From: Thereva unica
Lineage: Eukaryota; Arthropoda; Insecta; Diptera; Therevidae
Direction: 5' to 3'
DNA length: 64,000 nt
Assembly: GCA_949987705.1 (NCBI GenBank)
Contig: OX465281.1
Span: forward strand, 155,052,380 to 155,116,379
In this document: positions 20,573 through 31,565 of the stretch, piece after piece
How the letters are laid out: the number at the start of each line of letters is the position of its first letter
Position numbering within the stretch: the first letter of the stretch is position 1
Notes under the pieces: generated by a model
Databases searched by the model: none
Told to the model about the DNA's origin: nothing
The model's input: only the letters and a program-made list of their open reading frames with translations
Made by a program: the position numbers and the translations under genes

Positions 20573-21628
20573 CGCGCAGCTTCTGTCAACATTGTATACT
20601 GTCCGACAGAACGTCTTAGATTGTGCTGGCAATGCTGGCAACTTAGTGAAAAGGTTGTACAAAAATTTGCCGGACTTGGCCTCATCAATTCAAAACGGTG
20701 TATGATCAGCATGTGACAGACAATTGGATAATGTCGAAAAATAAACTCTTACGAGGATTAATTAGACTGCAGCAACTAAAATGCTTAAAAAAAGAATTAT
20801 AAATATAAAAAAGCTCCAAGTAATAATTCGAAACCAATTTATTCTCTCCTATACAGTTGTGGTCACTTCTACGGCTCGACAAAGAAGAGACCGATATAGT
20901 TTTTAATATTTCGGTGATGACATTGAAATTTCCAAACAATTAAATTAACAATTAGTTGTAGGGTATTCTATGGTTATTACATAAATGGAATTAGTGTTGG
21001 GAGGTTCCTTTTTTGAGTAATATGTTTTTGTTGTTGTTTTGATTAATATATAGGTATATTTTGCATTTAATTTTCTACAGATAATGTTTCTATTTTCGAA
21101 ATTCCGTCAACAGTATGGAGGACGTCTTTCCAACCGGGTTTGAAAAATGCCATCACAGATTTTTTCGTAGACGATTTAGGCATGTGTCAAAAATGCCATG
21201 CTAAAACGAGTGTGAAGAGGGAACCAGGAGTTCATTTGCTGCTGGATACGGAGTTCACATTCAACGCACAAATTCCTAAATCAGTTTACTCAAACGCAAC
21301 AAATGAAATCTGGCTAAACGAAGTGCCTTCATTTATAACTATCAACACCAAGAAGTACGTGCTCAATGGATTGATGGTTTACGAGGCAGGACACGATCGC
21401 ATTTCAGTTGGACATTACAAGGCATTTAGTCGGACAATCAACGGAACCTGGATAGAGTACAATGACATATCGCGAAAACCACATTCAATAAAAAATAAAA
21501 AAAACCAGAAAAATCAGTCCCTCGATAATAGTTTACACTCAGTATGCCGCGTAGTATTTTCTACTCGAGAAACAAGCTCTAAGAAGAGTTTTCCTCACTT
21601 CACTTCACTTAGTAGCAACAAAATGTGA
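20573..21628 (+). pseudogene. DNA transposon protein, 3' part (ubiquitin-specific-protease-like His box)
   Basis: After the 3' LTR the interrupted transposon frame resumes with codons for QLLSTLYTVRQNVLD and stays open to about 20700. A likely intron follows, ending at a TTTTCTACAG acceptor near 21080. The next exon runs to the stop at 21626-21628. It has a zinc-ribbon-like CQKC pair near 21185, then KYVLNGLMVYEAG and GHYKAFSRTINGTWIEYND, a good match to the His box of ubiquitin-specific proteases (YxLxG...GHYxA...W...ND). With the NTCPFDS Cys box at about 9375 this gives both catalytic boxes of the fold. The function in the transposon is unknown. The last 55 codons are also the start of the 690-bp tandem repeat. 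Confidence 0.55.
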
Positions 21629-24183
21629 TTAATAAAATGTACTGTCTAATATTAAGTAGACCAAAGTTTTTTTTTTAGTACTAAGCTTGTTACCCTAATG
21701 AATATTATTTATTTATGTTATCCCTAATTTACGCTTGAACTGAACTGTTTTATTAATGTGATCGTCCTAGAGGCTGGTTTGAATTTCTTTATTTTATTAT
21801 GTATTGTTTTATTTTATTAAACTATTTAATTGGTTACTTGCTTAGTTATCAATTGATAGCTAAACAAATATCTTGAAAGTAATAAATGTAGCTTATATCT
21901 CGCTAGTGTCAACTTAAGTTTCCAATATCAACTTGTTATAAGCTAGCTATAAGTTAGTATGTAAGTTTTCCAAATGGAATTATTGATTTAACCATTAACT
22001 CACGAAATGTGATTTGAAGTGACTTGATACTACTTTATTTTGAATTAAATTTACTTTTACTTTATCGTAATGAGTTGAACTCTTGCTAATTTATTATTAT
22101 TATTTTTTTTCTTGTTACGAAATATCTGTTCTTGAGGATTATAGCAATACAATGACATATCGCGAAAACCACATTCAATAAAAAAATAAAAAAACCAGAA
22201 AAATCAGTCCCTCGATAATAGTTTACACTCAGTATGCCGCGTAGTATTTTCTACTCGAGAAACAAGCTCTAAGAAGAGTTTTCCTCACTTCACTTCACTT
22301 AGTAGCAACAAAATGTGATTAATAAAATGTACTGTCTAATATTAAGTAGACCAAAGTTTTTTTTTTAGTACTAAGCTTGTTACCCTAATGAATATTATTT
22401 ATTTATGTTATCCCTAATTTACGCTTGAACTGAACTGTTTTATTAATGTGATCGTCCTAGAGGCTGGTTTGAATTTCTTTATTTTATTATGTATTGTTTT
22501 ATTTTATTAAACTATTTAATTGGTTACTTGCCTAGCTATCTATTGATAGCTAAACAAATATCTTGAAAGTAATAAATGTGGCTAATATCTCGCTAGTGTC
22601 AACTTAAGTTTCCAATATCAACTTGTTATAAGCTAGCTATAAGTTAGTATGTAAGTTTTCCAAATGGAATTATTGATTTAACCATTAACTCACGAAATGT
22701 GATTTGAAGTGACTTGATACTACTTTATTTTGAATTAAATTTACTTTTACTTTATCGTTAAGAGTTGAACTCTTGCTAATTTATTATTATTATTTTTTTT
22801 CTTGTTACGAAATATCTGTTCTTGAGGATTATAACAATACAATGACATATCGCGAAAACCACATTCAATAAAAAATAAAAAAACCAGAAAAATCAGTCCC
22901 TCGATAATAGTTTACACTCAGTATGCCGCGTAGTATTTTCTACTCGAGAAACAAGCTCTAAGAAGAGTTTTCCTCACTTCACTTTACTTAGTAGCAACAA
23001 AATGTGATTAATAAAATGTACTGGCTAATATTAAGTAGACCTAAGTTTTTTTTTTAGTACTAAGCTTGTTACCCTAATGAGTATTATTTATTTATGTTAT
23101 CCCTAATTTACGCTTGAACCGAACTGTTTTATTAATGTGATCGTCCTAGAGGCTGGTTTGAATTTCTTTATTTTATTATGTATTGTTTTATTTTATTAAA
23201 ATATTTAATTGGTTACTTGCCTAGCTATCTATTGATAGCTAAACAAATATCTTGATAGTAATAAATGTAGCTAATATCTCGCTAGTGTCAACTTAAGTTT
23301 CCAATATCAACTTGTTATAAGCTAGCTATAAGTTAGTATGTAAGTTTTCCAAATGGAATTATTGATTTAACCATTAACTCACGAAATGTGATTTGAAGTG
23401 ACTTGATACTACTTTATTTTGAATTAAATTTACTTTTACTTTATCGTTATGAGTTGAACTCTTGCTAATTTATTATTATTATTTTTTTTTCTTGTTACGA
23501 AATATCTGTTCTTGAGGATTATAACAATACAATGACATATCGCGAAAACCACATTCAATAAAATAAAAAAAACCAGAAAAATCAGTCCCTCGATAATAGT
23601 TTACACTCAGTATGCCGTGTAGTATTTTCTACTCGAGAAACAAGCTCTAAGAAGAAATTTTCCTCACTTCACTTCACTTAGTAGCAACAAAATGTGATTA
23701 ATAAAATGTACTGGCTAATATTAAGTAGACCTTTTTTTTTTTATGTGAAAGACTAGAGTCACAGGAAACGCCCTTTATACTGTGTCGACAATCTATTTTC
23801 TTCATATAGAGTGCAATGTCGAACAGCAGCTCTAGTCGGGGAAGAAAGGAACTGTCACAACCTACCAGCGATATTTTGCAGTCCACCCAACCATTACTGT
23901 CGCGACTTTGTCATCGGGGCATCGAGAAACAACTCGCTGGAGTGTTATGCCTCCTGAAACGAGTTGAATCTCATCAACCAACCGATGACATGCGCTTTGG
24001 TGACCTAAGTTTTTTTTAGTACTAAGCTTGTTACCCTAATGAATATTATTTATTTATGTTATCCCTAATTTATGCTTGAACTGAACTGTTTTATTAATGT
24101 GATCGTCTTAGAGGCTGTTTCGAATTTCTTTATTTTATTATGTATTGTTTTATTTTATTAAACTATTTAATTGATTACTTGCT
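21461..24183 (+). repeat. 690-bp tandem repeat array including the 3' coding end of the transposon
   Basis: Units begin with AATGACATATCGCGAAAACC at 21461, 22151, 22841 and 23531, exactly 690 bp apart. Units one to three are complete. The fourth is interrupted by a reverse insert at 23732-24001 and by Gypsy fragments from 24183. Its tail reappears at 28165-28289. Each unit carries the last 55 codons of the protease-like ORF, its stop and the 3' flank, so the array arose by duplication of the transposon 3' end. Units differ by a few substitutions and small indels. Confidence 0.92.
23732..24001 (-). mobile_element. Short reverse-oriented retroposon fragment (SINE or LINE tail)
   Basis: It interrupts the fourth 690-bp unit. 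It begins on the plus strand with a T-run, so on the minus strand it ends in poly(A). A GACC duplication flanks it. Part of it (about 23936-24000) resembles 59549-59615, sharing CTCCTGAAAC. No protein was recognised. Confidence 0.6.
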
Positions 24184-24389
24184 GTACTATTTTTATACTA
24201 AAATAGATATTAATAACTGCAACGTTCTGAAATTATATTTTCTTTATTGTTTAATATAATATAACACGACTTATCTGTTTGACATTTGTTCTTCAAAAGT
24301 AAAGCTATTCACACATTGGTTGTTTTATTATTTCCATGACTGGAAGTAGTCAACTTGGTTCGATGCTGGAAGACACAACTTCCATGACA
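24183..24389 (-). repeat. 3' LTR of the minus-strand Gypsy fragment
   Basis: On the minus strand it starts TGTCATGGAAG after the purine tract and ends in ATAGTACA. The boundaries rest on TG...CA termini and on the point where the 690-bp repeat stops. No partner LTR is present. Confidence 0.6.
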
Positions 24390-24404
24390 TCTCCCTTTTT
24401 CTTT

Positions 24405-25514
24405 TTAGCGATATCGCGCCGGTGTCTTTACTACTCGGCCGCTGCTCGTCGTCCGAATGTCTGGAGCCGGTGTTGATGGAGTCTGTGTTGGTAGGTGCAA
24501 CTCTGCTTCCCTGTTAATTTCGCACGGTTCAGATATGGTTCTTTTATCAGGCTCATCCTCAGCAGGTGGTTCCGATGATGTCACTTCGTTTGACGCTCCC
24601 GACGTGTGTTTAATGTGCCAAGCATTTCTGACGTAGTTACCTCCCTCTGTCTTTACGGTATACGAACGTGGTTTCGTCGACGTATTGCTAGTTATCATAG
24701 CTGGTACCCAATTTTGATGTCCTTTCCTTAATCTGACTTTTTCTCCAACTTCAAAGTTTCTAATTTCTTTTTTTCCTCCATCTGCATTGTTCTTCTCTTT
24801 CTCCTTTATTTTCTTCAGTTTTTTCGTTATATTACTTATAATTTTCGGTGTTAGGAGTTTGTCATTTGTGGTTAACAATGTCTTGGTCCTTCTGTTCATT
24901 AGCCTTTGGTTTGGTGATCCCAAGTCCAATCTAGGAGTGTTTCTATGATGTAGCAAAGCTAAATAAATGTCCGTGTCATCTTCTTGGCATTTCTTCATTA
25001 AGGTCTTTGCTTCCTGTACATAGGGTTCCTCAAGTGCATTGGATCTAGGAAAGTGTGGACTAGAGATTCGATGTTCAAAATTCCATTCTTTTGTAAATTT
25101 TCTAAATTCTTCACAATCGTACTGCTTCCCTCCATCTGACTGCAACACATCCGGAATACCAAACGTTGAAAACCAATTTTTTAGTGCGTTTATTGTTGTT
25201 GAACTTGACATGTTTGTCAGTTCTTGTATGTCGAAATATCCTGAATAGGCATCTGCAATCATTATTTAGTCTTTTCCTTTTAGGTGAAATAGATCCGTGG
25301 CTACTATACTCCATGCACGTTCTGGTACTTTTTGTAGTAATATAGGTTCCATTGGGTTGTCTTTTTGAATCTTATTGCATGATTTGCAATTCTTCACGTA
25401 GTTGGTTATGTCCTTGGACATCTCTGGCCAGAAAACATGGTCTCTGGCTAGGTGAAGTGTTCCTTGTATACCCTTATGACTGAGGTGACAGTGTTTAAGT
25501 ACCAGTGGTACCAT
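24405..25514 (-). pseudogene. Gypsy integrase fragments
   Basis: Two minus-strand ORFs separated by one stop near 25264: 25266-25514 has the HHCC domain (LKHCHLSHKGIQGTLHL ... CKSCNKIQ) and 24405-25262 has the catalytic core and tail. Core motifs are IADAYSGYFDI, LQSDGGKQYDC and SNALEEPYVQEA. In the last one the usual acidic residue context is changed (normally xxGxxER-like), so activity is doubtful. The C-terminus has a GPY/chromodomain-like stretch (RLRKGHQNWVPAMI) and ends SSGRVVKTPARYR, typical of insect Gypsy Pol. Confidence 0.75.
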
Positions 25515-25613
25515 CGATTTGGGAACTATTGCTCTTCCATTCTTGAAGATAATGTCCTTGTGTACACTCAGTGTTTCTCTATAATACCAATATTTTTTGA
25601 GATTTTCTTCTTC

Positions 25614-26754
25614 TTATTCAATTTTTTCTGGCCATCCTTTCAAGATTATTTCTTTTAATTTCTTCATCTCTTCATTATTTGCTGTTTCTTGTTTCAGTTC
25701 TTCTTGTCTTGTTTTAGAGAATGGTAGTATTATGGCGCAAATTTGTATTACTTCATTATGTTCCTCACTGGTTAGATATCTGCAATCTCTGCTAAGAGTA
25801 TCTGCTACATACATTTCCTTACCCTTCTTATAAATGACCTTAGGGTTATACGGTAAAATTTGGTAGAACATCCTCTGTAATCTTGGTGGGGCTTCGATGA
25901 GTGGTTTCTTGAAGATTGTTTCTAGGGGTTTATGGTCCGTCTCAATTGTGAGATCTTTACATCCCCAAATGTAGCTGTGAAATTTCTTACAGGCTACTAA
26001 GATAGCGTTAGCCTCCTTTTCGAGCTGACTGTAGGCCATTTCTGTTTTAGTGAATGCTTTGGCGCAGTAGGCAATGGGTTTTTCTTTTTGCATGAGAACT
26101 CCTCCACATGCATAGCTGCTGGCATCTACAGATAATAATATTGGTGCTTTCGAGTCGTAATATCCAAGCACTGATGGTTTCTGTACCAATTCCTTGAGTT
26201 TCCGGAATGCATTTTCCTGTTCAATGTCCCAGTACCAATCTACATCCTTTTGAAGGAGCGCCCGCAGAGGCGCTGTTACGTCCGCTACATTCTTGATTAA
26301 CTTAGATAGGTAGGTGATTAGGCCTAAGAAACGTTGAAGTTCTTTTCTGTTTTCTGGACTTTTAATCATGGTGATTGTTGCAATCTTTTCCGGATCAGGC
26401 TTCAGTCCTTCTTGCGTGACCAAGTGTCCTAAAAATTTAAGTTCCTGAACTTGAATATACATTTTTCTTTATTCAGTTTTAGTCCTGATATTTTGAATTT
26501 TTTCAAAATTTTGTTTGTGTTCTTTTCGTCAGAATCCTCGTCGGCAATCTAAAAGCGAGAACCACTTCGATCTGTTTATTCTTGCTGCAATTTCCTCTAA
26601 AGTTTTGAGCGGTCTTAATTTTTGAATTTAATTCTTGAAACAATCTTAATTTATTGTCCTTTTTAACTACAACCATGGGTGACACAGCTGGTGTTGGTTT
26701 AGTTACTGGTGTAATAATTTTTTGTTCTACCATCAACTCCAATTCTTTCTTCAC
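25614..26754 (-). pseudogene. Gypsy reverse transcriptase/RNase H fragments with internal deletion
   Basis: The segment 26503-26754 starts the RT (MKKELELMVEQKIITPVTKP ... PMVVVKK), then the sequence jumps to the thumb region at 25614-26462 (LKFLGHLVTQEGLKPDPEKI). The catalytic palm with the YxDD motif is missing. RNase H follows with LSVDASSYACGGVLMQKEKP and ETDHKPLETIF, ending with KGKEMYVADTLSRD. The gene cannot be functional. Confidence 0.78.
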
Positions 26755-26772
26755 TCTATCTCTTATTACTCA

Positions 26773-27621
26773 GGAAGATTTGAACATATTCATGTAGATC
26801 TAGTTGGCCCCTTACATCCGGCGGAAGGATTTATGTACCTATTAACAGTTGTGGATTGATTTACCAGGTGGCCAGAGGTGTATCCTTTGAAAAGCATTAC
26901 AGCAAAGATAGTTGTAAGGACGTTGTACGAACAACACTTTCCGAGATTTGGGATTCCTTTAACAGTAACCACTGACCAGGGAGGTCAGTTTGAAGGGAAA
27001 CTTTTCGAAGAATTTTCAAAGCTTTTAGGAACTCATAAAATTCGAACATCGGCTTATCACCCACAATCGAACGGAATGTTGGAGAGACTCCACAGGCAAT
27101 TGATAGCAGCACTCAGAGCTAAGATGGATAGTCCAAATTGGTTGTTACACATTCCAGCTTTATTGTTAGGTGTTCGCACCACAGTTAAGAAAGATCTTAA
27201 ATGTAGCCCAGCTGAGTTAGTGTATGGACAGACATTACGAATTCCCGGAGAATTCTTTGTCAGGAATCAAACAAGCTTATCCGATCCAGCAAGTTTAGTA
27301 ACGCAATTACGAGACCATATGAGAAATATCATTCCAACCGATTCTCGGGAACAAAAGAAAAATTACTATATACCAAAAGGAGTAGAGGATTGTGAATTTG
27401 TTTTTCTGAGAGTAGATAGAGGTAAAAGTTGCTTACAGAAGCCTTATGAAGGTCCATTCCAAGTCATTAAAAGAAACGACAAGAATTTTGTCATTAACGC
27501 CAACGGGAAAATGATCGTAGTATCAATCGATAGACTGAAGCCCGCTTTCATTGAGAAAAATGATGACATTAACAAACCAGTAACAATAAATTCAAGGAAA
27601 AAAGTTTCATTTCAATTGTAA
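26773..27621 (+). pseudogene. Gypsy integrase, C-terminal two thirds, with premature stop
   Basis: Catalytic motifs HVDLVGPLHPAEG, TTDQGGQFEGKLF and YHPQSNGMLERLHR are all present. An in-frame TGA at about 26855 replaces the Arg codon seen in the sister copy (VVD-stop-FTRWPE), and the upstream zinc domain is absent. Compared with 47085-48296 this copy keeps the GPY-like segment CLQKPYEGPFQVI that the other copy lacks. The frame is open from 26878 to the stop. Confidence 0.82.
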
Positions 27622-27711
27622 CATTAGAAAGAGTTTTGGTAATTGTTTTTGTTAAATTAATTGTTAAATATTCATGGACGCTCGCGCTGAAGGGGGAGTT
27701 ATGTAGCGGCT

Positions 27712-28162
27712 GCTACTTGTTATTAATTTACGTTCGTTGCTACTTGTTATTAGTTTATGTTCGTTACTCTAGCAAGTTTATTCAACATTCAGTTCAGTTC
27801 CTGTACTAGTAATTTTTGAGTACAGTGTTTTTAATATGTCAAAAATTATATTTTCACTACTACTTAGAAATACACTTTAAGAATACTGAGTCAGATATCA
27901 TATACGTAGACACTGAACACACAAACGATTTTCAAAAAAACATAGACACGCAAAAAGTTGTCATGAAAAATAAAAATTTGAAAATGTATCAGTATTAGTT
28001 AGAAGTTAAAAGATTATACATATCCGGATTTTAAACCGTTATAATGTAATAAAAATATAAATCAAAATTTACAAAGACATTTTAATATAAAATTTATTAA
28101 AATAAAATGGTGTGACGTGGTGTATAAATAAAATAAAATCTAAAAATCTCAAAACCCCCACA
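27712..28162 (+). repeat. 3' LTR of the second Gypsy copy
   Basis: It starts TGTAGCGGCTGC after the purine tract and ends CCCCCACA where the 690-bp repeat tail resumes. The first half closely matches 31017 onward and the second half is divergent. Confidence 0.75.
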
Positions 28163-28164
28163 TC

Positions 28165-28289
28165 AGTGACTTGATACTACTTTATTTTGAATTAAATTTA
28201 CTTTTACTTTATCATTATGAGTTGAACTCTTGCTAATTTATTATTATTATTTTTTTTCTTGTTACGAAATATCTGTTCCTGAGGATTAT
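28165..28289 (+). repeat. Detached tail of the 690-bp repeat
   Basis: AGTGACTTGATACTACTTTA through CTGAGGATTATA matches the last 125 bp of the 690-bp unit. About 190 bp of the unit between the break at 24183 and this point is missing. Confidence 0.9.
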
Positions 28290-28569
28290 AAACAAAAATT
28301 TAAAATCAAATGATTTAACTCAAATATACCTTCCTTAAAGTTAAAATAATTACAAGATACTTGAAGGAAACCTTTGTCAAGCGAACACATATGAACCAAT
28401 GAATTACTTAAAGTACCTTCCATTAAACCTAGAATATTTATAAATACTACATAAAAGAACGCTGGCTTGGCACTGCCTCCCCCCGTACTGCTAATGGGGC
28501 CCATCCACGGGCCAACTAGTTGCCCAAACTGAGTTGTGTTGTCCCTAAATCGAAGCGTGTGTGGGGCAG

Positions 28570-29172
28570 TTGGCAAATTCATTTAGTGCATAAAATCGCG
28601 CGTCGATTACCAGTGATAAGTTATTTAGTGATCTGAGTGAATAAATTGAAAAAAAAAAAAAAAAGTGATTGATTAAGTGTATTTTAAGAGTGTATTTTAA
28701 GAGTGTTAATTGATGAGGTGACTATTTTCGTTTACATTCGCGGTGGTTTTTTCGACTTAATTTAGAGAAAAAATGTTGAATTTGTGTGGTTATCGAATTA
28801 ATAGTGAATTTAAAGTGATTAAAGATTATCATAGAAAAATTTTTAAAAATATAAGTGAAGAAAAATGTGCAGAAAAAAGTGAAAAAGTTATTGTTATTCA
28901 TATCGTGTTCTTATGTTTTTAATAAGTATTCCATAATAATTTTAAACCACTTTAAACTCACTTTTAAATTCATTACGACACAAATTCAACATTTTTTCCC
29001 TAAATTAACTCAAGAAAACCACCGCGAAAGTAAATAAAAATGGTCACCGTATCAATTATCACCCTTAAAATACACATAATCGCTCATTTTTTCTTAATTT
29101 ATTCACTCAGATCACTAAATAACTTATCACTGTAATCCTCGCGCGATTTTATGCAATTTAATGAATATTTAA
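28570..29172. repeat. Large foldback repeat, about 600 bp
   Basis: The left arm (about 28581-28835) and the right arm (about 28935-29160) are reverse complements. CAGTGATAAGTTATTTAGTG on the left mirrors CACTAAATAACTTATCACTG on the right, and TCGCGGTGGTTTTTTCGA mirrors the region around TCAAGAAAACCACCGCGA. The loop is about 100 bp. No ORF. Probably a MITE or foldback element. Confidence 0.8.
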
Positions 29173-29418
29173 TACTTATAATTTACAATTTTATCAAATT
29201 TTTATACTCGCCGACATGTTTTACTTCGATAACACCATTGAAACTAATTTTGACTTTTATTAAGAGAGCCGGACCATCACTTACTACATACACACGCGCT
29301 TCCATGCATGTTCATGGCTTGTATTATATATAGGTTATGACCCAGCCTATTCACCTGGCTGCCTTTATCACACATGTATTCTATAAATACCCCTACATAC
29401 ATACAAACTTAAGATTAA
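29173..29418. other. No gene recognised
   Basis: AT-rich spacer between two foldback elements, with some CA-rich and ATAC-rich stretches. Nothing supported. Confidence 0.5.
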
Positions 29419-30019
29419 GGGGACCCTCCTATGAAATGTCTAAAATCTACCATTTTAAATGAAATTTGATGATTTTTTGTACAAAGGTGTCTTTTTAGTT
29501 ATACATTAAAGAACTGAAGTAAAATTATATCAACAACCGTTTTTTACAATAACAATTGGAAAACAGCTCATTTTCAAAAGAGGCCCGGTGCCCCAATTCT
29601 GCACCGATTTACAAAATTTTTCTTTTAAAACACACAGAATTTCATAAAGAAAAAAATTGTCTAGCCGATTTTTGATTTGTTTTGACAAAGTTACACTTGT
29701 TTTTGTACGGCGACCTCGAAAAAGAAGCTGAATCTCGGCATTTTTTTTTAAATTATTGTTAATAACTTTTGAACAAACTGTTTATTCAAAATTCGGCTAG
29801 ACAATTTTTTTCGCATGGAAATTCTGTGCATTTAAAAAAAAGAACATAAAATTCGGTTGACAATTGGGGCTCTTTTGAATTTCGAAAAATGAGCGAAAAA
29901 AGTTTCAGAGAAAAATCGATTTAAAGTTTTATTTGTACATCAACTTGGCTTGACACAGACTGAAAAAACATTAAAATTTTTCAATTCGATTTTTCATCAT
30001 TTTTCATAGGAGGGTCCCC
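29419..30019. mobile_element. MITE with GGGGACCCTCCTATGAAA termini
   Basis: The terminal inverted repeat GGGGACCCTCCTATGAAA opens at 29419, and its reverse complement closes at 30019. The similarity extends inward for about 250 bp per arm (AATTGTCTAGCCGA mirrored by TCGGCTAGACAATT), so the element folds nearly end to end. It is 601 bp with no ORF. The flanks share only AA/AAG, so the TSD type is unclear. Confidence 0.85.
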
Positions 30020-30203
30020 AAGTATATTGTCTTACACTTTTACGGATGCCTTTAGGCTAGTATATAATTATCTTGCTAACTTTGTATATTTTATGTAATT
30101 TTGTGGAATAAACTGTTAAAGTTAAAGTAGATGAAAATGATTAAAGTAGATGAATGTAAATGCAATTGAGTACCTGAAACTATTTATAAATCATATCAAA
30201 ATA

Positions 30204-30716
30204 ACATTAAAAATGTGAATTAGAAGTTCGTGGGCGCGGAAAATATTTATTGGGACAGTTTAAAACACACTTATAACAAAAAGAAGTGATATGGATTAGT
30301 CAAGATAAATCGTTAATAGCATGAAATAATTAAACACGTACATTTACGAACGAATTCAAAGGAATTATACAACTGCCAATTTTTATTTAAAACTCAATAA
30401 AGTATTATCAACCGCGAAAAAGTTGGCTGGCGCGTTCGTTGTATACTTAGCATGAATTTTTGCTGAATTCAGTGTGGCTCAGTCTATAGTATTTCTAATA
30501 AAATTTGTTACATTTCGAAGGACAGCTAACATTCACGCTCTAAAATTGTTGTAAAATTCCTTTGAATTCGTTCGTAAATGTACGTGTTTAATTATTTCAT
30601 GCTATTAACGATTCATCTTGACTAGTCCATATCACTTCTTTTTGTTATAAGTGTGTTTTAAACTGTCCCAATAAATAATTTCCGCGCCCACGAACTTCTA
30701 ATTCACATTTTTAACA
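30204..30716. repeat. Inverted repeat with about 175-bp spacer
   Basis: The left arm about 30204-30372 (AGAAGTTCGTGGGCGCGGAA ... CGTACATTTACGAACGAATT) is mirrored by the right arm about 30550-30716. About 50 bp of the right arm recurs alone at 49401-49449, just outside the 3' LTR of the large Gypsy element. No ORF. A MITE is likely. Confidence 0.82.
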
Positions 30717-31016
30717 TTTTTTTGGTGGTATATCACTCTTTTTTGTTTTAATACATTCTAAAATAAAAAATAAATAATCTTCTGTATAAAGAAATATTAT
30801 GTATTTAATTGTTCATTATATTTTTTTATTTATTTTATAAGTAGGTAATAACAAAATAACAAAATGCAGGAATTCAAATTAATATTAATGCCTTTGTAAA
30901 AAAAAACATAAGCTCCTTTCGAGTTTCTCGGCCAAGTATTTTTCTGCACTATGGAATCATTGATCCATAACCAGCTCGATTTTTGTTTCAACATGCTGAT
31001 CTAATGACCTTGTTCG
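30717..31016. other. No gene recognised
   Basis: AT-rich sequence up to the TTCG target site of the large Gypsy element. Nothing supported. Confidence 0.5.
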
Positions 31017-31514
31017 TGTAGTGGTTGCTACTTGTTATTATTTTATGTTCGTTGCTACTTGTTATTAATTTATGTTCGTTATTGTAGCAAGTTTATTCAA
31101 CACTCAATTCAGTTCCTATACTAGTAACTTTTTAGTACAGTGTTTTTAATACGTCAAAAATTATATTTTCACTTCTACTAACAAATACACTTTAGGAATA
31201 TTGAATCAGATATCACATACGCAGACACTGAACACATAAACGATTTTCAAAAACATAGACACACAAAAAGTTGTCATGTAAAATAAAAATAAAAATGTAT
31301 CAGTAGTAGTTAGAATTTTGAATTATTCAAATTTCTTTATTCAAGTCGATTTGCTTTTATGTAATAATTTGTAAAAGTTTTAAAGTTTTAATATAAAATA
31401 AAATATTGAGAGTTTCAAATAAAATTATCTAAAGATTTACAAATAAATGAAGTGATCAATTTTTGATTAATAATTTGTTGGATTTAAAAATAATATTATC
31501 CCATCAACACTTCA
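31017..31514 (+). repeat. 5' LTR of the host Gypsy
   Basis: 498 bp with TG...CA ends, followed by TACTGGTGACCCCGA, which is the likely primer site region (about 31515-31530). The matching tRNA was not identified. Confidence 0.9.
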
Positions 31515-31565
31515 TACTGGTGACCCCGAAAAATAACTTAATTTGAAGAAAGAAGAATTTAATTT

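Larger units (their letters stand above)
24183..26769 (-). mobile_element. Truncated Ty3/Gypsy element, minus strand
   Basis: On the minus strand this carries RT/RNase H and integrase fragments followed by a purine tract (AAAAAGAAAAAGGGAGA) and a 207-bp 3' LTR. The 5' half (5' LTR, gag and protease) is missing, and the element is joined head-on to a plus-strand Gypsy fragment at about 26769. Confidence 0.8.
26770..28162 (+). mobile_element. Gypsy fragment (integrase and 3' LTR), second copy of the 31017 family
   Basis: Sequence from TCAGGAAGATTTGAACATAT onward matches 47477 onward of the large Gypsy element, including the integrase, the purine tract GAAGGGGGAGTTA and an LTR beginning TGTAG. 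Everything upstream of the integrase core is missing. The LTR second half has diverged from the other copy. Confidence 0.85.
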
